Shown: in pieces, positions 1 through 7,252 of the stretch
How the letters are laid out: the number at the start of each line of letters is the position of its first letter
Position numbering within the stretch: the first letter of the stretch is position 1
Notes under the pieces: generated by a model
Database searches by the model: none
Told to the model about the DNA's origin: nothing
What the model saw: the letters and a program-made list of their open reading frames with translations, nothing else
Origin: Flavobacterium sp.
GTDB lineage: Bacteria > Bacteroidota > Bacteroidia > Chitinophagales > Chitinophagaceae
Length of the DNA stretch: 45,970 nucleotides
Assembly (NCBI GenBank): GCA_030053925.1
Contig: JASGCX010000002.1
Location: forward strand, 1-45,970
Reading direction: 5' to 3'
Program-made: the position numbers and the translations under genes

Positions 1-105
1 CTATTGGTTTGACGGCGAATACATGACAGCACCGATGCTGATGCAATCTCTGCCATTGACCTATACGGCGATAACCAAAATCCAAAAGACGACTTAGTGA
101 AATAA
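1..105 (+). other. 3' end of an unidentified upstream gene, possibly hsdM
   Basis: Two forward frames are open here: one from the window edge to a TAG at 95-97, the other from about 13 to a TAA at 103-105 (C-terminus ending ...NPKDDLVK). The following gene starts 31 bases later on the same strand, so an operon is likely. In type I restriction operons hsdM normally precedes hsdS, so this is probably the tail of hsdM. That is inference from position only; the visible residues are too few to recognise. Confidence 0.3.
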
Positions 106-136
106 GTTACTTGAAAACAATGAAATTTATACGTAT

Positions 137-565
137 ATGAATACAAGCATAGACTACACGAAATTTAGAAATGCTTTACAACGACTTGCAGAGCGATATG
201 ATGATTACCTTGAATCATTAAATAGACCCGAACTCTTAATAACGGATAAAGAATCAATTGTGGAGTCGTGTATTCAACGATTCGAAACTTGTTTTGATAC
301 CCTTTGGAAACATTTGAAAAAATATTTGGAGCACGAAACCGGATTAACAGAAGTTCCCAATGGGCCAAGGCCGATTTTCAGATTGGCTGCCGAAAATTTG
401 GTAATTACCGATTTTGAAACATGGGACAATTACAATCAAAAACGCATTGGTTCGAGTCACGATTATTCAGAAACAAAGGCCGAAGAGGCGCTGGAAGTTA
501 TACCTGAGTTTATTAATGATGCCATTGTTTTGTATGAAAAAATGACCAGCCAAACATGGATATAG
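137..565 (+). CDS. HEPN-domain protein, nucleotidyltransferase substrate-binding (HI0074) family
   Basis: A 142-residue all-helical protein of the HI0074 type. These proteins form a HEPN partner of minimal nucleotidyltransferases (MNT) in two-gene toxin-antitoxin-like modules. The HEPN signature RxxxxH is visible as R103-IGSS-H108, followed by DY, as in the family motif RN-x-(S/T)SH-x-Y. The stop overlaps the start of the next gene by 10 bases (556-565), so the two are translationally coupled. That gene begins with the matching MNT domain, which is exactly the expected partner. The pair is unusual in that the MNT is fused to HsdS. Whether the HEPN protein is an active RNase or only a binding subunit cannot be read from the sequence; the intact RxxxxH allows activity. 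Confidence 0.85.
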   Translation: MNTSIDYTKFRNALQRLAERYDDYLESLNRPELLITDKESIVESCIQRFETCFDTLWKHLKKYLEHETGLTEVPNGPRPIFRLAAENLVITDFETWDNYNQKRIGSSHDYSETKAEEALEVIPEFINDAIVLYEKMTSQTWI

Positions 566-2004
566 AGCTATTGTTAGATATTGAACCAAAACATTTGGCC
601 ATAGTAAAGCACATACTGGCAACATACTTACCGAGTAATACCGTGTGGGCGTATGGCTCACGTGTGAAATTTACGGCACACAAAAACTCAGACCTCGATC
701 TAGTGGCTTTCGATGCCGCGCCAAACGCAATTGCCGATGCCGTGGAAGCTTTTGAAAACAGCGCCCTGCCCTATAACGTGAGCATTATGCTTTGGAAAAA
801 AATACCTGCCGATTTTCAAGCTAACATTTCTCAAAAATATGTGATAATTAATGAACCGGCTCTCAAAGAACATATAAATAGCGAGGGAATTGAGGCGGAG
901 AGTGGGTGGAAGAAATGTAGGTTAGGGGATATAGTAGAGCTTATTGGAGGGGGTACACCAAGTACATCTAATCCTGAGTATTGGGGTGGTGATATACCTT
1001 GGTTATCTGTTACTGATTTTAATACAGGTCTGAAATATTGTTTTGATGCAGAGAAAAAAATTACAGAAAAAGGATTAAAAGAAAGTAGTACCAAAATTTT
1101 AAAAAAAGGTCAAATAATTATTTCGGCAAGAGGTACAGTTGGTGTTATTTCTATGCTTGGTAGAGATATGGCTTTTAATCAATCTAATTATGGTATTAAT
1201 GCAAAAGAAGATTTAACCTCAAATGAGTTCCTTTATTATTTATTAAAAGCCAATCTTGCAAATTTTATTTCTGTTGCTTATGGGGCTGTATTTGATACAA
1301 TTACAAAGCAAACATTTTCTCAAATTACCGTTCTACTACCCCCCCTTACCGTACAAACCGCCATTGCCTCCATCCTTAGCAGTTTAGATGATAAAATAGA
1401 CCTGCTACACCGCCAAAACAAAACCTTAGAGCAATTGGCTGAAACGCTTTTTAGAAAGTGGTTTGTAGAAGGGGCAGAGGAAAGTTGGGAAATAGGGACT
1501 GTTTTAGATTTGTTTAAACTTCAAAGAGGGTTTGATTTACCAACTCAAAATCGTATAGAAGGAAAATATCCAATTGTAACTTCAAGTGGAGTTACCGAAA
1601 CTCATAATGAATTTAAAGTAAAAGCTCCAGGCGTTACAACAGGTAGAAGTGGTTCTCTTGGTGATGTTTTTTATATTGAAGAAGATTTTTGGCCACTAAA
1701 TACATCGCTTTATGTTTCTGAATTTAATAGGGCAACACCTTTGTTTACGTTTTTCTTTCTTAAAACCTTAGACTTGAAATCATTGAATGGTGGTTCTGCC
1801 GTCCCAACATTAAACAGGAACAATGTCCACGAATTGGAAACAGAATTGCCGCCTATTAAATTAATTCAAGAATTTGAAGAAATTGCAAAAGCATATTTTC
1901 AAAAAATAAAATCAAACCAAACCCAAATCCGGACCTTAACCCAAACCCGAGATACTTTGTTGCCAAAGTTGATGAGTGGAGAGGTGAGGGTAAAATTCGT
2001 CTGA
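556..2004 (+). CDS. hsdS: MNT nucleotidyltransferase-HsdS fusion, type I restriction specificity subunit
   Basis: A 482-residue fusion. Residues 1-100 are a minimal nucleotidyltransferase domain of the HI0073 type: the GSR at 34-36 and the SDLDL at 45-49 give the G-S...D-x-D signature. Where family members usually carry a third Asp (V-D-x-x-x-W context) this protein reads V75-S76-I-M-L-W80, so a key carboxylate seems lost. From residue about 118 it is a standard HsdS: target recognition domain 1 (GWKKCRLGDI onward, with a typical GGGTPS), a conserved helical spacer at about 262-306, domain 2 (about 310-440), and the C-terminal RDTLLPKLMSGEV helix end. A run of seven C at 1339-1345 lies just before the spacer. 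HsdS normally directs HsdM and HsdR to a split DNA site. The gene overlaps the HEPN gene by 10 bases. Confidence 0.9.
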   Translation: MDIELLLDIEPKHLAIVKHILATYLPSNTVWAYGSRVKFTAHKNSDLDLVAFDAAPNAIADAVEAFENSALPYNVSIMLWKKIPADFQANISQKYVIINEPALKEHINSEGIEAESGWKKCRLGDIVELIGGGTPSTSNPEYWGGDIPWLSVTDFNTGLKYCFDAEKKITEKGLKESSTKILKKGQIIISARGTVGVISMLGRDMAFNQSNYGINAKEDLTSNEFLYYLLKANLANFISVAYGAVFDTITKQTFSQITVLLPPLTVQTAIASILSSLDDKIDLLHRQNKTLEQLAETLFRKWFVEGAEESWEIGTVLDLFKLQRGFDLPTQNRIEGKYPIVTSSGVTETHNEFKVKAPGVTTGRSGSLGDVFYIEEDFWPLNTSLYVSEFNRATPLFTFFFLKTLDLKSLNGGSAVPTLNRNNVHELETELPPIKLIQEFEEIAKAYFQKIKSNQTQIRTLTQTRDTLLPKLMSGEVRVKFV

Positions 2005-2096
2005 ACACGATTAAATAGATTATAAGATGAACACGATTAAAATTATGACTTTAAAAATCTTGTCTATCAAGAAATCATATAAATCGTGTTCAAGAC
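2003..2096. repeat. Short repeats flanking the GxxExxY gene
   Basis: Two direct copies of GAACACGATTAAA (2003 and 2029) are followed by an inverted copy, TAAATCGTGTTCAAGAC (2080-2096). A further copy, AAAATCGTGTTCAAGA, lies at 2535-2550 inside the 3' end of the GxxExxY gene and encodes its last residues. The gene is thus bracketed by the same short sequence, which suggests that it arrived as a unit. Confidence 0.6.
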
Positions 2097-2122
2097 AAAA
2101 TGATAGTAAACAAAACTGAATT

Positions 2123-2557
2123 ATGAACATGATTTTAAAAAATGAAACAGATATAAATGCACTTACCCACAAAATAATAGGGTGTGCAATGCAGGTGCAT
2201 AAGGTATTGGGTAATGGTTTTCAAGAAGTCATTTATCAAAGAGCCTTGGCAATTGAATTTACATTTCAAGGTTTAGGTTTTGAAAGAGAAAAGGAAATGG
2301 AGCTGTTTTATAGAGGAGAAAATATAGGTACAAGAAGAGTGGATTTTTTTGTGGAAGGAAAAGTAATGGTTGAAATTAAAGCCATAGAACAGTTATTGGA
2401 TGTACATAAAGCACAAGCCATCAATTATTGCGAAGCATATAATATTGCAGATGGTTTGCTCATTAATTTTGGTTCAAAAAGTTTAGATTTTAAAAGGGTT
2501 TACAATAAAAATCTTGTCAGTCCTGTAATCAATAAAAATCGTGTTCAAGATAAATGA
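2123..2557 (+). CDS. GxxExxY family protein
   Basis: A 144-residue member of the GxxExxY family, a small predicted nuclease-fold family common in Bacteroidota. The naming motif is visible in LGNGFQEVIY, and the later VDFFVEGKVMVEIKA has the D...E-x-K arrangement of a PD-(D/E)xK fold. The function of the family is not established. The last residues (VINKNRVQDK) are encoded by a short repeat also found upstream of the gene. The stop overlaps the start of the RhuM gene by 4 bases. It lies in the first cassette between hsdS and hsdR. Confidence 0.85.
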   Translation: MNMILKNETDINALTHKIIGCAMQVHKVLGNGFQEVIYQRALAIEFTFQGLGFEREKEMELFYRGENIGTRRVDFFVEGKVMVEIKAIEQLLDVHKAQAINYCEAYNIADGLLINFGSKSLDFKRVYNKNLVSPVINKNRVQDK

Positions 2558-3579
2558 AGAAAAGCATAACACCATCAGAAGGCTTCAATGAAATTTTGCT
2601 TTACACCACACCAAATGGCAAAGTAAAGGTAGAAATCTATCTACAAAATGAAACCATCTGGCTAACCCAACAAAAAATTGCCGATTTGTTTGGGGTAGAT
2701 AGAAGCGTAGTAACAAAGCATCTGGCAAATATTTATGCCGAAAACGAATTGAGCAAAGAAGCAACTTGTGCAAAAATTGCACAAGTTCAAACCGAAGGAG
2801 AGAGAATAGTAAACAGGCAAATAGAATTCTATAATCTTGATGCCATTATATCGGTGGGTTATCGGGTAAATAGCACCCAAGCAACAGCATTTCGGATTTG
2901 GGCTACCGAAAGGTTGAAAGAATACATCATTAAAGGCTTTACGATGGATGATGAACGCTTAAAAAACCCAAGCAACATTTTTGGTAAAGATTATTTTGAA
3001 GAACAGCTTGCCCGTATTAGGGATATACGAAGCAGCGAACGCAGGTTTTACCAAAAAATAACCGATATCTACGCACAATGCAGTGCCGATTACAATGTGG
3101 AAACACAAAGTACCAAAGATTTCTTTGCCACAGTTCAAAACAAACTGCATTGGGCAATAACTGGTCAAACTGCTGCCGAACTTATTGCTGCAAGAGTAAA
3201 AAGTACCAAAGAAAATATGGGCTTAACCAATTGGAAAAATGCACCCAAAGGCAGCATTAGAAAAACCGATGTGGGCATTGCCAAAAATTATTTGAACGAA
3301 AAAGAATTAAACGGTTTGAACAGAATAGTAACGATGTATTTAGATTATGCAGAAAGCCAAGCATTGAAAGGTATTGTAATGTTTATGAAAGATTGGATAG
3401 TAAAATTAGATGCCTTTTTGCAATTTAACGAAGAGGTAGTTTTAAACCATCAAGGTAAAGTATCGCGCCAAGTTGCATTAGCATTAGCTGAAAGTGAGTA
3501 TGAAAAATTTATAATTGCACAAGACAAACTGATTGAAAGTGATTTTGATAAAGCAATCAAGAAAACAATTGACAAATGA
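2554..3579 (+). CDS. RhuM family protein
   Basis: A 341-residue RhuM-type protein. The N-terminal half carries a helix-turn-helix-like segment (WLTQQKIADLFGVDRSVVTKHLANIY, residues about 37-62) and the typical RQIEFYNLDAIISVGYRVNS block, followed by a long helical C-terminus. RhuM was named for a Salmonella pathogenicity island gene; its role is unclear, but it is frequent next to restriction and toxin-antitoxin genes. It overlaps the GxxExxY gene by 4 bases. Its own stop overlaps the ATG of the hsdR 5' relic that follows (ATGA at 3576-3579), so in the ancestral arrangement it would have been coupled directly to hsdR. Confidence 0.88.
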   Translation: MKKSITPSEGFNEILLYTTPNGKVKVEIYLQNETIWLTQQKIADLFGVDRSVVTKHLANIYAENELSKEATCAKIAQVQTEGERIVNRQIEFYNLDAIISVGYRVNSTQATAFRIWATERLKEYIIKGFTMDDERLKNPSNIFGKDYFEEQLARIRDIRSSERRFYQKITDIYAQCSADYNVETQSTKDFFATVQNKLHWAITGQTAAELIAARVKSTKENMGLTNWKNAPKGSIRKTDVGIAKNYLNEKELNGLNRIVTMYLDYAESQALKGIVMFMKDWIVKLDAFLQFNEEVVLNHQGKVSRQVALALAESEYEKFIIAQDKLIESDFDKAIKKTIDK

Positions 3580-3728
3580 AACCAATAACAGAAAATAAAA
3601 TAGAAACATTTGCTATTGAGGTGCTTCAAACTATGGGGTGGGAGTATATGCACGGTTTGGCTATGTGCAGAACCCGAGATACTTTGTTGCCAAAGTTGAT
3701 GAGTGGGGAAGTAAGCGTAAAATTATAA
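3576..3728 (+). pseudogene. Chimeric relic: hsdR 5' end fused to hsdS 3' end
   Basis: An uninterrupted 50-codon frame. The first 30 codons match the N-terminus of the full HsdR at 7253 ([12 protein letters not shown]...MGWEY.HGLA), the last 20 match the C-terminus of the full HsdS (RTRDTLLPKLMSGEVSVKL versus TRDTLLPKLMSGEVRVKF). It looks like the scar of a deletion that joined the start of one hsdR to the end of another hsdS. It may still be translated because it overlaps the RhuM stop. A second copy lies at 5099-5257. Confidence 0.8.
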
Positions 3729-3735
3729 AAATTAG

Positions 3736-4272
3736 ATGATGAAGATTTCAAACGAACAAGCTGAATACTTACTCAAACTTCCCAAGAAAATTGTGGAGAA
3801 GGAGGTATTACTTGATAAATTGACAATCAATCAAGTTTTCCCATTCAATCTCCGTTATGAACTCGTTTCAGAACAAGATGATGAGTTTACTTTTTTGTTA
3901 GAAATTCAGCAAAGTAAAAAGAGTACTATTCGCATCAGTTTCCATCGTCAAGAAAACGATAGTAAAACAGGTTTGTTGAGGATAGATTACAATAGTGGTC
4001 ATAAAAACCCCGAAGAAATAAATGCGTTTTTACCTGAAAAGTTTCATCCTTATGCAGGTAAATATTTTGACAATAACGAGCATCATATACATTACCACAT
4101 TCAAGGGTATACGTCTTTGGCTTGGGCAATTCCTTTAACTGTTGATGAGTTTGAAATAAAAGAAATAAATGATGATGCAAACTTCAATAATACTTTTGCA
4201 AATATTATAAAGTCGTTTGCTAAAACTATAAATATTGAAACAAACATTCAAGTAAATACATTGCTATTATGA
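3736..4272 (+). CDS. Uncharacterised protein paired with a DUF1828/DUF1829-like gene
   Basis: 178 residues, soluble, no signal peptide or membrane segment. It starts 7 bases after the hsdS-derived relic. The middle has a conserved-looking FHPYAGKYFDNNEHHIHYHIQGY block rich in histidine and aromatic residues. It overlaps the next gene by 4 bases (ATGA), so the two act as one unit. It resembles the small proteins encoded beside DUF1828/DUF1829 genes (I think of DUF6978, without certainty). I do not assign a function; a two-component toxin-antitoxin or defence role is possible from the setting only. Confidence 0.6.
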   Translation: MMKISNEQAEYLLKLPKKIVEKEVLLDKLTINQVFPFNLRYELVSEQDDEFTFLLEIQQSKKSTIRISFHRQENDSKTGLLRIDYNSGHKNPEEINAFLPEKFHPYAGKYFDNNEHHIHYHIQGYTSLAWAIPLTVDEFEIKEINDDANFNNTFANIIKSFAKTINIETNIQVNTLLL

Positions 4273-5051
4273 ATTGGATAGACAACAGCATAAAAGAATA
4301 CTACAATTGGTTGAGAGAAAAAACCTTTGTAACCAAAGATGAAAAAACTGGTTGGAGTGCCATTTCTACGCCATTTTTAGGATTATTTAATGACAACATT
4401 GAGATATATGCTAAAATGGAAAACAACAGAATAATACTTTCTGATGATGGCTTAACGCTTAGTAATTTAGAACTAGCTGGTTCACCTGTAACCCGTTCTC
4501 CCAAAAGGAAAGAATGGATGGATATGGTTTTGCTAAATTATGGTGTAGTATTAGTGGATAATGAATTACAAACAACTGGAAATCAAAAAGACTTTCCTCA
4601 AAAGAAACATAATCTAATATGTGCTATTTCTGAAATTTCAGATATGGCAATGATGGCTAAACACACCGTTTCTTCATTATTTAAAGAAGATGTAAAAGCA
4701 TATTTAGACGAACAAAACATTATTTATACGCCACAATTTATAGCTAAAGGCTCTACTGGAATTGAATTTAATTTTGATTTTCAAATAGCAGGTAGAAATA
4801 AAGAGTTAGTGATAAAATCATTTAATTCATTAAATAAAATAAATGTTCCAAACTTTCTTTTTGGATGGGACGATATTAAACCCGCAAGAGAAAAAATATC
4901 TGGTAAAGAATTGATGGGTTTAGCAATTGTAAATAATGTAGATAAAGAAACGAAGCAAGAATATTTGGACGCTTTAGAAAGTAAGGGAGCAAAAGTTATT
5001 CTTTGGGATCAAAGACATCAACCAATTATGCAGGAAAAACTGGTAGCCTAA
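4269..5051 (+). CDS. DUF1828/DUF1829-type protein
   Basis: 260 residues. The N-terminal part (YYNWLREKTFV...WSAISTPFLGLFNDNIEIYAKMENNRIILSDDGLTLSNLE) matches what I know of DUF1828, the C-terminal part (KEDVKAYLDEQNIIYTP...FNFDFQIAGRNKELVIKSFNSL) what I know of DUF1829. The biochemical role of this family is unknown. The C-terminal half has alternating hydrophobic strands ending in GAKVILWDQR, compatible with a nuclease-like alpha/beta fold, but no catalytic set can be named. The gene is coupled to the preceding one and is followed at once by a 28-base leader also found in front of the intact hsdR. Confidence 0.75.
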   Translation: MNWIDNSIKEYYNWLREKTFVTKDEKTGWSAISTPFLGLFNDNIEIYAKMENNRIILSDDGLTLSNLELAGSPVTRSPKRKEWMDMVLLNYGVVLVDNELQTTGNQKDFPQKKHNLICAISEISDMAMMAKHTVSSLFKEDVKAYLDEQNIIYTPQFIAKGSTGIEFNFDFQIAGRNKELVIKSFNSLNKINVPNFLFGWDDIKPAREKISGKELMGLAIVNNVDKETKQEYLDALESKGAKVILWDQRHQPIMQEKLVA

Positions 5052-5257
5052 ATGAATTGCAAAGCAATCACGAACACAAAATTAAAAATAGAAAATAAGT
5101 GAGTAAACCAATAACAGAAAATAAAATAGAAACCTTTGCCATTAAAGTGCTTCAATCTATGGGGTGGGAGTATATGCACGGTTTGGCAATGGGCAGAACC
5201 CGAGATACCTTGCTGCCAAAGTTGCTGAGTGGGGAAGTAAGCGTAAATTTGAACTGA
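5050..5257 (+). pseudogene. Second chimeric relic: hsdR leader and 5' end fused to hsdS 3' end
   Basis: Positions 5050-5077 repeat exactly the 28 bases at 7205-7232 in front of the true hsdR. From the GTG at 5099 a 52-codon open frame follows: about 31 codons of hsdR start ([20 protein letters not shown]...) and about 20 codons of hsdS end (RTRDTLLPKLLSGEVSV). It differs slightly from the first relic, so the copies are not recent identical duplicates. With the first relic it brackets the DUF1828/DUF1829 cassette. Confidence 0.8.
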
Positions 5258-5261
5258 ACAA

Positions 5262-6287
5262 ATGAAGCCAATCACCGAAAATTCCAACAACGATTACAGC
5301 ATTTTGGTGAGCCAAATTGCCGAAATCTATAAGCAAGGGCAGTTTAACGCATCATCTGCTGTAAACAAGGCTTTAGTAGAAACCTATTGGCAAATAGGCA
5401 AGTACATTATTGAGTTTGAGCAAGAAGGGAAAACGAAAGCCGAATACGGAAAAGCACTTATCAATAATCTTTCAAAAGATTTGGCAATGGCTTTAGGCAA
5501 AGGTTTTAGCCGAAGCAATCTCATTTATATGCGGTTATTTTATACCGAATTTCCAATAAGTGAGAAGGCTTCTCACCTTTTGAGTTGGTCGCATTATGTA
5601 GAATTGCTCAAAATTTCGGACAAGTTGGAGCGTAATTTTTACTTGCAACAAACCATTAACGAAAAATGGTCAATTCCCGAACTGAAACGGCAGAAAAAAT
5701 CATCGCTTTTTCTGCGTTTGGCAGCTTCAAAAGATAAGGACGGAATTTTGGAATTAGCCAAGCAAGGACAGTTAATAGAAAAACCGACCGATATTTTAAG
5801 AGAACCCTATGTATTGGATTTTTTAAAAATACCCGAACCATACCACCTAACCGAAACCGAACTTGAAAAGCGAATTATTGAAAATTTAGAGCATTTTTTA
5901 TTGGAATTAGGTAAAGGTTTTGCTTTTATAGGTAGGCAATACCGAATAGTGTTGGGCAATCGTTCTCATTATGTGGATTTGGTTTTTTATCACCGCATTT
6001 TAAAATGTTTTGTCCTAATTGACCTAAAAAAAGAAGAAGCGGGCTACGAAGCGGTTGGACAAATGAATATGTATCTCGGGTATTTTGAAACCGAAGAATA
6101 TACCGAAGGAGACAATCCACCTATTGGAATTGTATTAGCCAAAGAAAAAGATGAATTATTGGTGCAATATGCTATGCACAATATTTCATCGCAACTTTTT
6201 GTAAGCAAATACCAACTTTACCTACCCAATAGAGAAGAATTTCTAACACTTATTGCCAAACAATTAAATATAACTGACAATGAGTAA
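5262..6287 (+). CDS. YhcG-type PD-(D/E)xK nuclease domain protein (DUF1016)
   Basis: 341 residues of the YhcG/DUF1016 family. The N-terminal helical domain has the typical ALVETYWQIGKYIIEFEQEGK.KAEYG block; the C-terminal nuclease domain shows HYVDLVFYHRILKCFVLIDLK (D...D-x-K) and then QMNMYLGYF. The usual E of the ExK motif is D here. Relatives are seen in restriction and defence islands and have been called accessory nucleases. The first residues, MKPITEN, match the start of HsdR and the relics, as if the gene had been fused to that translation start. The start is 4 bases after the second relic; the end overlaps the third relic by 8 bases. Confidence 0.88.
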   Translation: MKPITENSNNDYSILVSQIAEIYKQGQFNASSAVNKALVETYWQIGKYIIEFEQEGKTKAEYGKALINNLSKDLAMALGKGFSRSNLIYMRLFYTEFPISEKASHLLSWSHYVELLKISDKLERNFYLQQTINEKWSIPELKRQKKSSLFLRLAASKDKDGILELAKQGQLIEKPTDILREPYVLDFLKIPEPYHLTETELEKRIIENLEHFLLELGKGFAFIGRQYRIVLGNRSHYVDLVFYHRILKCFVLIDLKKEEAGYEAVGQMNMYLGYFETEEYTEGDNPPIGIVLAKEKDELLVQYAMHNISSQLFVSKYQLYLPNREEFLTLIAKQLNITDNE

Positions 6288-6357
6288 ACCAATAACACAA
6301 AATAAAATAGAAACATTTGCATTGGAGTGCTTCAAACTATGGGTTGGGAGTATGTGC
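6280..6357 (+). pseudogene. Third hsdR 5' relic, frameshifted
   Basis: The bases from ATG 6280 match the start of hsdR ([16 protein letters not shown]), then one G is missing relative to the other copies and the frame is lost; it ends at a TGA after 37 codons. The nucleotide match runs to about the HGL codons. No hsdS part follows. It lies between the YhcG gene and the transposase gene. Confidence 0.75.
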
Positions 6358-6388
6358 ACGGCTTACCCCTGCCCTTTAAAAAAAGAAT

Positions 6389-7210
6389 ATGAATAAATAT
6401 AATCCAAATATCCACCATCGCAGGTCTATCCGATTAAAAGGATACGATTATTCTCAGGCAGGTGCGTATTTTATTACAATATGTTGCGAAGATAGAATTT
6501 GCAGATTTGGGGATATTGCCGTAGGGGCTGGGCTTGCACCTGCCCAAAATGGTAAAGGGCAGCCGCAAGGGATTGCCCCGACAATGATATTAAACGAATT
6601 TGGAGAAATTGCATACAACGAATGGATAAAATTGACGGAACGGTTTCCCAATTTTGAATTAGATGTATTTCAAATAATGCCAAATCATATGCATGGAATT
6701 ATTGTGTTGAACAACGTAGGGGCAACCCTTGCGGTTGCCCAAAATGATAACGCCCAAAATGAAATAAAACACGATGACGATATTAGGGTAGGGGCAACCC
6801 TTGCGGTTGCCCAAAATGATAACGCCCAAAATGATAACGCCCAAAATGAAATAAAACACGATGACGATATTAGGGCACACGATGACGATATTAGGGCACA
6901 CGATGCCGATATTAGGGCACACGATGGCGATATTAGGGCACACGATGGCGATATTAGGGCAGGGGCAAGCCCTGCCCCTACGGTTTCGGATATTGTGGGT
7001 GCATACAAATCGTTGGTTGCAAATGGATGTTTGAATATTTATAAATCGAAAAATGTAGGTGCTGGGCTTGCCCCTGCCCGTTTTGGTAAATTATGGCAAC
7101 GCAATTACTATGAACACATTATCCGCAATGACCAATCATATCAAATGATTTCAAATTATATTATAAATAATCCCGCAAAATGGAACGATGATAAATTTTA
7201 CAGAAAATGA
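6389..7210 (+). CDS. REP-associated tyrosine transposase (Y1/HUH family) with internal repeats
   Basis: 273 residues of the RAYT/Y1_Tnp type, which handle REP palindromes. Visible are the N-terminal RRSIRLKGYDYS.AGAYFITICC strand, the HUH-like N99-H-M-H102 in QIMPNHMHGII, and the C-terminal QRNYYEHIIRND (catalytic Tyr 239 or 240) and YI..NP.KW. Between the motifs it is swollen by inserted repeats that keep the frame: VGAGLAPA, VGATLAVA (twice), AGASPAP, VGAGLAPA, and five tandem AHDxDIR heptapeptides. Without these the protein would be of usual length (about 180-200). It may be active, since all motif residues remain and the insertions fall between strands. It is followed by the 28-base leader of hsdR. 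Confidence 0.88.
   Translation: MNKYNPNIHHRRSIRLKGYDYSQAGAYFITICCEDRICRFGDIAVGAGLAPAQNGKGQPQGIAPTMILNEFGEIAYNEWIKLTERFPNFELDVFQIMPNHMHGIIVLNNVGATLAVAQNDNAQNEIKHDDDIRVGATLAVAQNDNAQNDNAQNEIKHDDDIRAHDDDIRAHDADIRAHDGDIRAHDGDIRAGASPAPTVSDIVGAYKSLVANGCLNIYKSKNVGAGLAPARFGKLWQRNYYEHIIRNDQSYQMISNYIINNPAKWNDDKFYRK
6521..7083. repeat. Five REP-like palindromes inside the transposase gene
   Basis: Copies start near 6521, 6717, 6789, 6958 and 7054. The core is GTAGGGGCAACCCTTGCGG plus TTGCCC, or a variant with TGGGCTTGCCCCTGCCC; each can fold on itself (GGGCAACC...GGTTGCCC). The unit 6717-6788 is duplicated in tandem from 6789. All copies are read in the same frame, giving VGA(G/T)LA(P/V)A peptides. Confidence 0.8.
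6856..6960. repeat. Tandem 21-bp repeat, five copies
   Basis: Five adjoining units of exactly 21 bases, ACACGATGACGATATTAGG plus GC, with single-base variation at one position (GAC, GCC, GGC). They encode AHD(D/A/G)DIR heptapeptides in the transposase. A sixth, single copy is at 6769-6789. Confidence 0.9.
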
Positions 7211-7252
7211 ATTGCAAAGCAATCACGAACACCAAAATAAAACAAACAAGCC
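7205..7252 (+). repeat. hsdR leader, repeated at 5050
   Basis: The 28 bases 7205-7232 are identical to 5050-5077 and contain the small inverted repeat ATTGC-AAA-GCAAT. About 20 similar A-rich bases follow in both places before the GTG start of hsdR or its relic. This looks like the native 5' untranslated region of hsdR carried along with the relics. Confidence 0.75.

Noticed and set aside
6659..7008. Reverse-strand frames over the transposase gene (CALISPSCALIS and similar)
   Set aside because: Mirror translations of the 21-bp and palindromic repeats; the forward transposase motifs are clear.
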